Source: Closterium sp. Naga37s-1 (taxonomy: Eukaryota > Streptophyta > Zygnematophyceae > Desmidiales > Closteriaceae). From it: a DNA stretch of 64,000 nucleotides. The stretch lies in assembly GCA_947471745.1 (NCBI GenBank), contig CANJKZ010000092.1, forward strand, positions 1,054,001 through 1,118,000. Reading direction: 5' to 3'. Below are positions 19,359 through 31,706 of this stretch, in pieces. Position numbers and translations under genes: made by a program. Each line of letters starts with the position of its first letter. Position 1 is the stretch's first letter. Under the pieces are notes generated by a model. It saw only the letters and a program-made list of their open reading frames with translations. It was not told the DNA's origin and ran no database searches.

Positions 19359-20976
19359 TGTTGAGAACCATAGTAGTTAGGAAACTTAGGAGATTAGGAA
19401 CTAGGGTTTTGGAGAGGTTCAGCAAGGAGAACCATGGAGAGGGAAGTTGGCCAAAAGAGGAGTTTCACTATGGAATGAATACAAGATATAGGAATGGGCA
19501 AAAGGGAGGGTACACCACCAGCAGTTGATGCTAATACCTAAACTAGTACACTAGCTAGCTGTAGGCAGTTATAAGATATGCAATATAATTCAACACACCC
19601 CCGTAACTGCCTACGGCTATAGCTAGTGGTGCCTGGCACCAGGTCGCCTGGAGAGCGGTTGCTGTAGCTGGGATAGGCACAGAAACAGCGGTGGCTGACC
19701 GGCAGCACCTGTGAACGCCAGGACGGAGGAGGGCGCGGAGAGCGCGGAGGAGGGCTGGGATAGCCGGAGGGCGAAGGATGCTGGTCGCTCGCCATCTACG
19801 AGCAAACACAACTGTTGGTGAGGAGGAGGAAGCTGCTGGTGGTGCACAGGAGGAGAGCAAAGGAGAGGCGGCTGGAGGAGAGGAGATAGGAGGAGGAGAT
19901 GCGGCTGGAGGAGAAGAGAGGAGGAGGAGATGCGGCTGGAGGAGAGGAGAGGAGGAGGAGATGCGGCTGGAGGAGAGGAGATAGGAGGAGGAGATGCGGC
20001 TGGAGGAGAGGAGAGGAGGAGGAGATGCGGCTGGAGGAGAGGAGAGGAGGAGGAGATGCGGCTGGAGGAGAGGAGAGGAGGAGGAGGAGAGGAAGTGCAG
20101 CGGAAGGAGGAGGAGAAGGGGGAGGCGGCTGCCTGCACATACCCGCCACCCCCACACCCTCTTCCCCCCCCCCCCAAACGCGGCACGAACTGCAGATGCA
20201 CGGGCAGCGATGAGGAGGAGGATTAGGGAGGGGCAGGAGGGTTCAAGGGGGCTTAAGCACCCCCGTAGCCGCGGGCGCGAGCCTCGCCACCTCCCCCCCG
20301 CAACGTCCACCGTAGAAGAGAGCGACGGCAGGTGCGGAGGCGGGGAGCGGGGTGGCGATGGCAGGGGCGCTGGCGGCCGCTGCTGGCGCTGGCGCTCGCG
20401 ACCGGCGCTGGCGCATGCCGCTGGCGCTGGCGCTGACGCTGGCGCTGGCGCTGGGGACCGGCGCTGGCGCTGGCGCTCGCGACAGTCGCTGGCGCTGGCG
20501 CACGTCGCTGGCGCTCGCGCTGGCGTCAGCGACGGTCAGAGGCGCTGGTGCTGGCGTCCGCGACCAGCGACGGGGCGACGCGACAGCGCGCGGGACGGGG
20601 CGACCAGCGCGTGGGGCGGGTAGCACGGGGCGTTCAGCGCGGGGCAGGCAACGGGCGAGCGCCTCGAAGGGCGCAGCAACGGTCGCCATGGCAACGATGG
20701 CAGCCATGGCGAATGAAAAATAACAAGGTCCTTAGAAGGACCCAGCTCTTAATACCATGTTGAGAACCATAGTAGTTAGGAAACTTAGGAGATTAGGAAC
20801 TAGGGTTTTGGAGAGGTTCAGCAAGGAGAACCATGGAGAGGGAAGTTGGCCAAAAGGGAATACAAGATATAGGAATGGGCAAAAGGGAGGGTACACCACC
20901 AGCAGTTGATGCTAATACCTAAACTAGTACACTAGCTAGCTGTAGGCAGTTATAAGATATGCAATATAATTCAACA
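19359..20976 (-). mobile_element. small non-autonomous LTR element (TRIM/LARD type) inside the hAT element
   Basis: Direct repeats 19359-19595 (237 bp) and 20758-20976 (219 bp) start TGTTGAGAACC and end TTCAACA. They are nearly identical apart from an indel near 19460. Flanking 5-bp duplication ACCAC is exact (19354-19358, 20977-20981). On the minus strand the sequence next to the LTR is TGGTATTAAGAGC, a primer-binding site like that of initiator tRNA-Met. A GGGGGTG polypurine tract abuts the other LTR. There are no gag or pol motifs. Confidence 0.92.
19860..20090. repeat. about 31-bp GA-rich tandem repeat
   Basis: Units of the type GGAGGAGGAGATGCGGCTGG plus AGGAGAGGA, repeated about six times inside the TRIM-like element. 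The neighbouring 20340-20560 stretch is a GCTGGCGCT-type repeat. All frames stay open because of composition, not coding. Confidence 0.85.
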
Positions 20977-21298
20977 ACCACCCACCACCCACCACCGTCC
21001 ACCGTGCCAACGCATAGCTCGCAGCGCGCTGCAGCTCTCACGTGACCACATCCATCCACCCCAGTCACCCCACCTTCCCTGCACCCACGACCAGGTGTCG
21101 TGCATGCAGTGCAGTGACCAGCAGGGAGATGAGCGGTCCAAATACGAGGACCCCTCATCTTCCTCATCGTCGCCCTTCGTGGGGGTCACTCCGTGCCCTG
21201 TCTCTCTCGCTTCATTCAATTTCTTCGCCAGATAGTATTGCTGGAACCCTTGTTTCTGACTCTCACTCGCTCTCGCAAAACCAGTGCTCGGCAGACTC

Positions 21299-24210
21299 AT
21301 GGCAGCCACAGGCGCTGCCGCCGAATCGCCCGACGATGATGACGAGACAGATCGACGGCCTGCGTCAGACGCAGTGACCGGCCTGGACTTTCTACGAGCA
21401 TGCTTGCCGACGCATGTCCCACCGACTACTCCACCGTCGCAACCTAGCTCTAGCCGTCCTCCAGTTTCCGTTCAACCTGAACCTGTCCCTACAGCCGTCA
21501 CTGAACCGGTCGAAGCTGCGCCAGAGTCCGTGCCCAATGAGGCGTCCGCTGAAGCACCATCCCGTCCCGCACCACCGTCGAAGATGCGTTACCGTCAGAC
21601 CACGTTTCCGTGGGCAAATCCTCCTCCTCCATCGACCGTTGAAGCTCCAGCGAGAGTCGAATCTCCCATGCAGGGCAGCTCAAAGCCCACCGACAAGTCT
21701 GACTCCGATAAGTTGGAGTTGAAATACGAAGATGCACACTTTCGTTTTAAAACAAAGTGGTCTAGCGATTACGACAGGCTTATTCTAACAAAAACCTCTA
21801 CCGGTGCCCCAAGTTTTAAGTGCAGCATATGCCTGGAGTTTGCAGGACTTACAGGCAAGTGTGGACGGGGTGGTGAGGGCGCGACCGACGTGCAGACGCA
21901 GGCCTTCAAGAAGCATGAAGGCACGGTGAAGCATCGTTTTGCACTGAAGCGGCAGGAGGACCTCCTCCAGAAGTATGGCGATCAACATCGCATCGACCTA
22001 CACCCGAAAGCGCAGGACAAGGAGATGTTGCAGATCTCGGCGCTAGTGGAGTCGCTGTACTTCATGAGCTCGTGCAACGAGCCCATGGACGCTTGGATTC
22101 GGCTTGTGCGCTATCTCGCGAAGAAGAAGGTGACCGGCTTTCCAGAGCAGGGCTACGGCACGTACTACAACACGTAAGTTTCTGGCGGTTGTAACCACCG
22201 AATCGTTGATTTCTTCTAACTCACAGTCGCTAACTGTCTCTGGTCTTTTTTTTTTACTACAGGTACGGCTTCGGAGAGTTAACACAGGCAATTTCAACAT
22301 GGCTCCAAACAACACAGCTGTAACACCTTCTGACGAGCCCCTTCATCAGGATCACCCTGGACGAGAGCACAGATCGGCGGCGCGGCAAACACATGATCGT
22401 GTTTGCAACCTTCCTGCGCGACAAGCAAGTTGTGACTGAGTTCTTTGCTCACCTCACGGTTGAGAAAGCTGACGCTGCATCCCTGTGTAGTTTGCTCCTC
22501 TCCCACATCAGGGCAGTCGGCGTGGACCTCCGCCGTATTTCGGGAGTGAGCACGGACGGCGCGATGGTGATGATGGGAGTCCACACCGGTGTGGTGGCTC
22601 GTCTTTGGATGCTCATCCCCAACCTGGTTTCGTTCCACTGCATCGCTCACAGGTGCGTTGTTGTTGGTTTATTGTTTGTTTAGTCGTTTAACAGTAACAT
22701 ACGATGCTAATCATGCTTGTTCGTACGTCTTGCAGGGAGGCATTGGCTGCCAAAGCCGCTGCAGAGTCTATACCCACTTTCAACATGGTGGACGACGTCA
22801 TCCGTGCTGTCGCTGAGTACCTGGGGCGATCATCACCATGGCATCAACGGTTCATGGAGCTGCAGGAGGTTTTTACCTCCACCAACCTCGAGGTGCAGGG
22901 GATCCACGAGGTGCGGTGGCTTTCAAGGGGTGCTGCGGTCGCCCGCTTCGTCGAGGTCCTCCCAGCCATCATGGTGATGCTGTCAGAGTGGAAGGACCAG
23001 ACGATGTACGAGCTCGTCACGTCCTACCGGTTTCAGTTTCTGCTTCGGTTCCTCGCGGACGTTCTGGACCTCCTCAACATCCTCTCGAAGGTTTTCCAGC
23101 ATCGTGAGGTAAGAAACTAGAGTGACCTTGTGTTTTTTTTAAGCCGGAATCCGTGCTCTAACTAAAACTTCGTATGATGTGGCAGCTCGACTACCCATTG
23201 GTGCACACACAGATTGTGCGCACAACATCTCTACTGGAGAGTCGGTACATCGACTGCGGAGATGACTTTGGCGGCGGGCCTAACGAGCGCCTTCATCGAT
23301 TCATCGAGAAGCATGGGCTGCAGGGGACACCAGAGATGGTGGTGGAAGGCGCGTCGTCGGATGGGAGTCTCAACCGCTTCAAGATCACCCTTCACGAGCG
23401 CCGAGTGGCGAACTATCTCGGGGCGGGCCATCACGATGCGTGTGTGGCGCTCTGCACTGACTTTGCCAAGGGCCTCGTCGAGGAGCTTCAGTCTAAGCTC
23501 GGAGACCTCGACTCTATGTCTGGCGTGCGGCTATTCATACCTGACGAGTGGCCTCCGAATTGGGAGAGGAGTGCACGGCAGGCACAGTGCCTTGAGTGGC
23601 TGTTGTCGCTAGTCACTCTGTTCCGCGCCGACGACTGCGAAGAGATTTTGCCAGGTCAGTTTATGGAAGTGATGCTCGTTCGACTGTTGGCTAAACCGCT
23701 CCGTACTAATCCCTCGCCGTGTTCTATGTTGCAGGCATTGACAAGAAGCGTGCCGTGAAGGAGCTGACTCTGTGCCCAGTCCTGGCCAGAGCCCCTAAGA
23801 GCGAGCGCAAGTTCAACACGGGATTGACTGCAATCCTCAAGACACCAGATTGGGAGCAAGCCTACCCCAACCTCGTCAGACTCTGGGTGGCGGTTGCAGT
23901 GCTGCCTCTCAGCACCGTCGAGTGCGAGAGTGGATTCTCTCGCCAGAATCTCATCAAGACGTGGCAGAGGGGTAGTTTAAAAGACTGTAGGCTTAGTGAC
24001 TTGCTGTGTATGTCTATGCTAGACTATGAACTGGACGTGCCGGGGGTTGTAGAGACCTGGCGCAGCTATAAGAAGCGCCGGCCAGTGACGGCACCTGCTG
24101 CAAGACACAGGGAGCCCCAGAGAGCTGGGAATGAGGCTGCAAAGGAGCCAGTAGTTCAGCCGGCAGCTAGAGTAGTGTCACATGGGATAGAATCTGATTC
24201 AGATAGTTGA
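21299..24210 (+). pseudogene. hAT transposase, five exons, one in-frame stop
   Basis: Exons: 21299-22173, 22263-22652, 22736-23108, 23186-23654, 23735-24210; phases agree. The N-terminus is Pro/Ser-rich, followed by a Cys/His segment (FKCSICLEFAGLTG...HEGTVKHR) like the zinc finger of ZNF862/TTF-type hAT proteins. Next are the catalytic-core segments ITLDESTDRRRGKHM and VSTDGA, and HEVRWLSRG. The C-terminal hAT dimerisation region is VLPLSTVECESGFSRQNLIK. An in-frame TAA at 22321-22323, just before the ITLDEST block, interrupts the model. No intron with canonical sites removes it, so I call a pseudogene. The rest of the ORF is well preserved. Confidence 0.88.
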
Positions 24211-24401
24211 AGTGTTTTCAATGTATATAAAACCGGCAGCCTTCAAACCTAGTGTAACTCTGAACATTCAGCCAAAAAAAACTAGTGTAGTCTGAACTTT
24301 CAGACTTCATATCGCATGCAACTCTGACTACAGAGTTTAGATGGGGGTGCACTCTGACCCAACAGCGTGTCCTAAAACGAATCTAGGGCAGTGCTCCACT
24401 T

Positions 24402-24641
24402 CGAGTCGCCATCTGGATTGACCTGTTGCATCGTGTGCTGCTAATCTTCAAAACTGCTTGTATGATGAGGGGGGAGGGGAATCAAAATTGCAAGTGCTCT
24501 TCTGTAAGTGCTGTGGTGTGGGAATTGTCGCTGGTGCTGTCCTTGCGACACCATAGGCTCTGTATGGTATGATGACCTCAAACTGGGGATGAAGCATTGT
24601 GAAGTGCCTAGTGGAAATGAGAGCCTGCATATGGTAATGTG
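24402..24641. other. short spacer between the hAT element and copia C
   Basis: 240 bp with no recognisable gene or repeat. Possibly original host sequence downstream of DEX1. Confidence 0.5.
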
Positions 24642-25442
24642 TGTTACGAATAGTGAAAGATGAAACATAACTGTGCACTCCTTACCGCAGCAATCGAAGC
24701 AAGCACTACCGAGGCTTAAGGGAACATTCCTGTGTCGACATTTGTGTCTCAATCGCTTTGTGACACCCAAAAACAGCATGGACTGTATTGTGTCCCAAAT
24801 GCGAGTCGCGTTTCAGCGACCGGTACTGTATTTTTAATTGGTCAGCGTGAAACGCGCTGACGTCGCTGACGAATTGCATCTTGACCCGTCACTTCTAAAA
24901 TTTTGCACGCGACTCGAAATGCCCGACACGATCACGTGCACTTGGACACCCCACAATGCCAATTTCGGGAGGGAAAATTTCCCGCGCATCGAAATCACAC
25001 TCACATTCGCCTGGTCACCCAAGTCACCCAATCAAATTCGCACACTTGTACATTTCGCACTGCTGCCTAGTGTCACGATACATGTTAAGTCTTAGGCAAG
25101 GATGGAGTTGGACTATCGAGAGTTTGGTACAAAAGCATAACCTAAGGGGTTGTACCCTACAGTGAGTACCCCACTAAAGCCTACCCAAACTACAACATAT
25201 AACTATATGTTTGACACACCCCCATAGGCAAAGTGGGGGAGAACAGAGGGTCACAAGACCAGTCGGGAAGTGCAAAGCAAGCTCAGGGTGGATCACAACG
25301 TCACCACGCAGTCTGAGCACAAGCAACAGGCCACAAGGCCAGTTCACATGCAGAGATATATATGTAACAACAACAGCGCAGTGATCTCTACCTACAAGAG
25401 CAAGCATGCAGGTATACATATAGATCACAGTACAAGCAAAGT

Positions 25443-28400
25443 CTACAGCAAGTGAGGAAGCGTGGGCACAAGGCCTAACAAAGTGCAGAAACGCTGATGA
25501 TCACCAGGCGGAAGCGCCTTGGTGAATATATCAGCAGTGTTGGCCCGGGTGGCCACGTAAGGAAGACGAAGCTGACCACGCTGCTGCAGCTCTTGAGCAA
25601 GGAAGTAACGCAGAGCGATGTGCTTCGTTCTGTGCTCCAGTCTGTGCTCCTGACACAAGGCAATGGCGGCCTTGTTGTCGACGTACAGCACTGGAGGAGA
25701 ACGAGGCCGCTCTCCCAAGTCAGTCAGCAGGTAGGTGAGCCAGCGTAGCTCCTGTGCAGCCATGGCTGTGGCGTAGATCTCGGCCTCACAGCTGGAGCCG
25801 AGAACTGAAGACGAACGTGTAGAACGCCAGGAAACTGAACCAGAACAAGGCTGAAGGTGTAACCCTGTGACGACCGCTGCGTAGCCTGGTCGTCAACCCA
25901 AGAGGCGTCCGAGTGACCAGTGAGGACAACGTCACCCCGTCCTCCAAGCACGAGCCCCATGCCCGATGTACTGCGTAGTACCCTCTTAGCAGCATCCATG
26001 TGCACCTTTCTGTGCCGACCAGGAGCCACGTAGCGAGCCAGAAGGCCGAGAGGGTACGCAAGGTCAGGACGAGTGCAGGTCATCAGGCACATGAGGCAGC
26101 CCACTAGCTCTGGGTAAGGACCACTCGGCTCTACGGACTCGTCCGAAGGTGGAGCTGAGAGCGAGTGACCTGTAGCCAGAGGAGTGGCCTGTGCTGAGGA
26201 CCAGGTGAAGCCGAAGCGCTGAAGGACCTGCTGCACCATGTGTGACTGAGTCAGTGTGATCGTGCGGCGTGCTCTGTCCCGGGTGATCTGCAAGCCAAGA
26301 TAGCTGCGCAGCTCAGTGTCAGCAGTGGCAAAGACCAAGTCGTCGACGTACACGAGGATGAAGAACGGCGGCAGCGAAGTGTCGGTGCGCAGAAACAGCG
26401 ACGGGTCAGCAGTCGACGGAGCAAACCCAAGAGCCGCAAGTGTCGTCCTCAGTGTGTCGTGCCACTCACGTGGCGCCTGGCGGAGACCGTAGACCGGCCG
26501 CCGGAGGCTCCACTGGGTACCGGGAGGGAACGACCCAGTGAAGCCAGGAGGGCGGCGCAGCCAGATCTAGGGATGAGCAAGGGGCGAACACGAACATGTT
26601 CGTGTTCGCCCCTACACGAACACAGCATTTGCCGAACCGAACACTGTTCGGTTCGGCGAACACTTTAAGCCAAAACAGGTGTTCGCCGTTCGCCTGTGAA
26701 GGCGTGTTCGGGCGAACCTCGAACACGTTCGTGTTCGTCGCGGGGCAAATTGCAGCAGCGGCTCGAACACGAACGTGTTCGGGCGAACCTCGAACACTGT
26801 TTGGCGAACACTTTAAGCAAAAAAATCAAACCTGTTCGGTTCGCCTCGAACATGTTCGAGGCGAACCAAACAGGTGTTCGTATCTGTGCTCATCCCTAGC
26901 CAGATCTCCTCGTGTAGGCTGCCCTGTAAGAACGTTGTGCTGAAGCTCGTAGTCACGCTGAGCAGCAACGTGCAGCAGCACCCGAAGAGTGGTCATCTTC
27001 GGGGTGGGGGAGAAGGTCTGGAAGAAGTCAACTCCCTCTCGCTGACTGAAGCCTCGAGCCACGTAACGAGCCTTGAAGACAGGCGGAGAACCTGGCGGTC
27101 GCTTCACCCTGAAAATCCACATGCCACTGACGATGTTCGCCCCAGGAGGGGGAACCTCATCAACGTAGGTGCCTGTGGACTTCCAGGATGCCATCTCTGC
27201 GTCCATGGCTGTCTGCCACTGAGAGGAGTACTCACCCGCGATCGCCTCACCGTAAGAGCGCGGGGTCGGGATGTCTAGAGCATCCGGGTCTCCCTCAGGG
27301 GCAAGCAGCATGGACACGAGATGAGGCGCAGCGGCTGCAAGACACTCAAGGTCCTCCTGCCTGTCCTCAAGGACTTCCGTGCTAAGGGCACACTCACCCC
27401 CGACGGACGGAGGACAGACAGACTCAGACTCAGAAACAAGACTAGCGGCGTAGTCAAGACGACAGGCAGCAGCAAAGTCAACAAGCTCAGCGACTAAGGC
27501 AGACGCAGCAGCAGACTCAAACGACGGGTCGGCGACAACAGTGGCAAGCAGACGCGTGACAGTAGGGTGCTCAGCACAAAACTGGTCAGACGCAGGGTCA
27601 GCAACGACACGCAGAGAGGACGCAGGGGGAGACGGCAGAGGAACACGCGGCGGAGGAGAGGAAGGACGACGAACTACAAGGTGAGGGCCGGAGACAGCCG
27701 GCTGACGCTGACGAGGAACACGACGACCGGAACGACCAGAACGGACAGGTGAGACAGGACGCGACGCAGGCTCACGGCGCTCAGCAAGGCCCCCAATCTG
27801 CTCTGTGTACGGAGAAGGAGCAGGCAGGGGTGAGCCAGGCTGTAACGGAAGACCAGTAGACGAGGGAAGACTGAGAACCTGGCGAAGTGCAGAGTTAGGT
27901 GGTGGCTGAGACGACGGAGACGGCGGAGCGAAGAACAGGCGCGGCTGAGCAGTGCCACCAACACCAGCAGCTCCAGCACCTCCAGCAGCTCCAGTACCCT
28001 CAGCAGCTCCAGCACCTCCAGCAGCTCCAGCACCTCCAGCAGCTCCAGTACCCTCAGCAGCTCTAGCACCTCCAGCAGCTCCAGCACCGCCAGCAGCTAC
28101 AGCACCGCCAGCAGCGCCAGCGGCTCCAGTACCCTCAGCAGCTCCAGCACCGCCAGTAGCTCCAGGACCCTCAGCAGCTCCAGCACCTCCAGCAGCTCCA
28201 GTACCCTCAGCAGCTCCAGCACCTCCAGTACCTCCAGCAGCTCCAGTACCTCCAGCAGCTCCAGCACCCTCAGCAGCTCCAGGACCCTCAGCCACAACAC
28301 CGCCAACCCCAGCAGCTCCAGTACCCCCAGTACGAGCACCTCCGGGACCAGCGACACCAGCACCTCCAGCAGGCAAAGGACCAGCACCACTCCCTGCTCC

Positions 28401-31400
28401 AGTGGTGCCAGCAGAAGAACCCCCAGCAGTAGAGCCCTGAGGTGCAGAAGCGCGCCGCTGACGGCGACCGTACCAGTCGTGCAGCTGCTGGGGAGGTGAG
28501 GGGCACTCGCGGACGAAGACGGCTACTCCAAGGAGACCGCGTAACAGCAGTCTCAGAACCCTCACGCGACGCACCCCCAGACTCGGCACCCCCAGGCTCC
28601 GCACACGCAGGCTCAGCACCCCCAGACGCAGCACCTCCAGACGCAGCACCCCGAGACGCAGCACCTCCAGGCTCCTCACGCGCAGGCTCAGCACCTCCAG
28701 GCTCCACACGCTCAGCGCCCCCAGACTCAGCACCCCCAAGCTCCGCACCCCCAGGGACAGCACCACTCCCAGGAGGACCGGAGTCACCAGTGACCTCAAC
28801 AAGCGCAGGCGCGGGGGGGTCTACCTGAGAGACACCTGAAGGAGGAGGACCTGGCGCGGGAGGGGGTTTACCTGGGGAGGACCTGGGGCGAGAAAGAGCG
28901 GCGGGGGGGGGCGAGGAGCAGTGCGGTAGGGGAAGAGGCGGTAAAAGGGGACCAACTCGTCAAAGGTGACGTCCTGAGACGGAAAGATACGACGCGAGGC
29001 GGGGTCGTAAAACTGCCAGCCAGGCGCGTCAGGGACAAAGCCAAGGAAGACGTAAGGAATGGCGCGAGGGGAGAGCTTGTCCGCGGTGGTATCGCGGACA
29101 AAGGCACGAGCACCCCAGACCCGGAAACGCGACGCGTCGCCAACCTTCCCCGTCCACAGCAGTGTGGGCGAGGTCTCCGGCAAGGAGACACGGGGCCAAA
29201 GGTTGAGCTGATGCGCGGCGTACCGGACCGCAAACGGCCACAGAAAATGGGGGGCAGCCGCATGGATCATGGAGGTACGAGCGACCTCCATGACTAAGCC
29301 AATGCGCCGCTCAGCAACCCCATTCTGCTGCGGAGAGGCCGGAAGCGTGAAAGTCTGGCGGATGTCGTGCTCCGCACAGAAGGCTGCCATGAGGTCTGAG
29401 GAGAACTCACCACCTCTGTCAGAGTGCAGACGCAGGACAGGAAAGTCCGACTGGAACCGCTCGCGGAGCTGGAGACGAGCAACGCGGATCCAGGGGATCA
29501 GAACAGCAGGGACATCCCCCTTGCGCTGCAAGGGGAAGACCGTGGTGTAACGCGTGTAGTCGTCGACATCCAGCAGGAAGTACCGCTCGTGGCCCTGTCC
29601 ACGGACGCGGGCTGGGCCCCACACGTCCAGGTGGAGAGTCTGCAGTGGAGCCTCTGTGGGAGGGAACGAGGAGGAGTGAGGAGCGGCGCGCTGCCGTCCC
29701 TCGACGCAAGGAATGCAGGGCGGCGCAGGCGAGGGAGGGAGGGCAGGCAGAGACCTGGGAAGACCAGAGACCAGGAAGCGAGAGTGCATGCTACGAAGGC
29801 GAGGCAGGGAGGGGTGACCAAGGCGGTGGTGCCACAGGAGAGTGTCGTGCGACAGCCGGCGACACTCACACTGTGTAGCTACCTGAGCAGACGCGTGTAA
29901 CTGGGGAGACAAAGGGGCGGAGCGCGACGCAGTGGTGAGGGTGTACAGACTGGACCCTGGCGCACGAGTGAACGTGGCCAGGTGGCGGCCAGTCTGGGAG
30001 CACGTGCAAATCGCCACACGCAGTCGGCCAGGGGTGAAGGTGTCAACCCCCGCATCGTTACTCACCAAGTTCGTAGAGAACGAGGGGAGGTGGAGACCAG
30101 ACAGTTCACCAGACGGGACCGCCGGACACGGAAGCACAGTGGAAGACCGTGCAAGCACTGGGCCCCTAGAGGGGTCAGCCAGTGAGACAGGAACAGGTGC
30201 AGGGAGGGGAGTGACTGTGGTACTGTCACGAAAGAAACAGCGGGAAGCACCAGAGTCAAGTGTAAAGGTGTGCAAGGCCATTGCAGGCGCAGTACCAAGG
30301 GGAGCAGACTCACAAGCACCTAGTGCTGCTGGGGCTATACCAGGGGCTATACCAGGATCTGGCGGCACACACAAGTAGCAGTCACCCTCAGCACTAACAG
30401 TCAATGCATACATAGCAGCAAGAATTGCCTCATAGTCAAGATCAAAGATAGGTACATCACGCCTAAGCAAGTCTGCCCAGTTGGGGAACTCAGTAGCATC
30501 AGGAAACTTGGCGCGCCAGGTGTCGCTAAGCCGAGCGAAGCAGCGCTGCTCAGTGTGAAACCCTGCGCACTGGCGACCAGCGCGGGGACCTGTGCGAATG
30601 ATATAGGGGCAGCGACCAGGACCCCCAGAAGCCCTACGCCCGGCATACCAGTCAAGAAGCTGCTGGGAAGTGGGGTTCTGGCGCTGGTGCTGCTGCTGCT
30701 GCTGCGGCTGCTGCTGGCCCTGACCACCACTGCCACCACCGCTCCCTCCTCCCCCACCGCCGCTGCTGCCCCCTCCACCGCTCTCAGTGCCTCCGCCGCC
30801 CCCACCACCACCTCCACCGCCTCCACCCCCACGACCACCCCCACCACCTCCACCTCCCCCGCCGCCTGCACCACCGCCACCTCCACCGCCACCCCCACCG
30901 CCCCTGCCACCCTTGCCGCCCCTGCCGCTGCGACGCTTCCCACTAGGAGCGAAAGCAGCTCCGACCTCCTCAGCACCAAGGTAGTCGTGAGCAGCAGCTG
31001 CGGAGGCGTAGGAGGGGGTGAGAGGGGAGGGGGAGCACCCCTCAAAGAGGGGAGAGCGAGGAGTGCCTCGAGCAGCACCTACAGCGAGGATGTTCTTCTC
31101 TGCTGCGAGGAGGTGCTTCTCGAAGTCGTCGACAGTGAGAGTGGTAGGGTCTAGGGCTAGGAAGTGGTCCCTGACGGAGCTAAGAGTGTCAGGGAGGCGG
31201 GTGACGAGGAAATAGAGAGTGAAGTACATCGGGGGGGGGGGTGGGTTTGCGGTGCAGAACTCGGCTGAAAGGGCGGCACGAAAGCGAGTGTCAGTGGCGC
31301 GCAGGTGGGAAATGAGGTCCTCAGCAGTGGTGAACGAGGAAAGGTCGGGGAACAGGTAGGGTAGCATGAGCCGACCTATGGCTGCAGTGGCCGGGGAGGA

Positions 31401-31706
31401 GTAGCGCGCAACTACAGCGTCGTACAGTGTCTGAGCAGTTTTGTGCTGGCTGAAATGCGCGCGCTCAGTAATCGGCAGATGGTTCCTAATAGCTAGGCGT
31501 GCAGCAGCATCGCGAGTCTGCCACTGTGAGCGTTCGAGAGCAGGAGCATCGGCAGCAGGAGCAACGGCAGTGCCAGACACGTAATCGAACAGTGAAACAC
31601 CCTCTTTGGCCTCAGTCAGAAGGAACAGTTGCAGGTCGTCGAGCCACACAGCGAACTCTATGGGGCGACCGTCAGGCTCGAACGCGAGAACATTAGGCGT
31701 CGTCAT
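25443..31706 (-). pseudogene. gag-pol of copia A, frameshifted and interrupted by a MITE
   Basis: Starts at ATG 31706 (MTTPNVLAFEPDGRP) with a UBN2-type gag. A long Gly-rich tract (about 30970-30730) and a Cys/His zinc-knuckle variant (CAGFHTEQRC) follow. Then come protease LDSGAS, integrase HHRLGHPS...C..C with the DVWGPARVRG core, RT (FKARYVARGFSQREGVDFFQ, YVDDLVF) and RNase H (TGHSDASWVDD). Frameshifts are apparent near 28870, 28530 and 25830. The RT is split between FQTFSPTPKM and the YVDD block by the MITE at 26568-26898. Ser/Gly/Ala-rich repeats lie between IN and RT (28700-27950). The two LTRs are nearly identical, so these breaks are recent or sequence errors. Confidence 0.9.
26568..26898. 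mobile_element. hAT-type MITE 2 inside copia A
   Basis: 331 bp with termini TAGGGATGAGC and GCTCATCCCTA. Exact 8-bp direct repeats GCCAGATC flank it (26560-26567, 26899-26906). The interior consists largely of GTTCG/CGAAC palindromic motifs, as in MITE 1 at 9185-9903. It interrupts the RT coding sequence. Confidence 0.95.

Larger units (their letters stand above)
18933..24393 (+). mobile_element. hAT-superfamily DNA transposon, nested-interrupted
   Basis: Terminal repeats CAGTGCCCTAGAT (18933) and ATCTAGGGCAGTG (24381-24393) are inverted with one mismatch. The flanks are the exact 8-bp direct repeat CTCCACTT (18925-18932 and 24394-24401), diagnostic for hAT. It encodes a five-exon transposase (21299-24210) with a stop codon. 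A small LTR element (19359-20976) is inserted near its 5' end. The insertion site is about 100 bp downstream of the DEX1 stop codon, so probably in the DEX1 3' UTR. Confidence 0.93.

Noticed and set aside
19899-20226. Arg/Glu-rich open frames in the GA-rich repeat
   Set aside because: Produced by a 31-bp repeat in a non-autonomous LTR element; no conserved domain.
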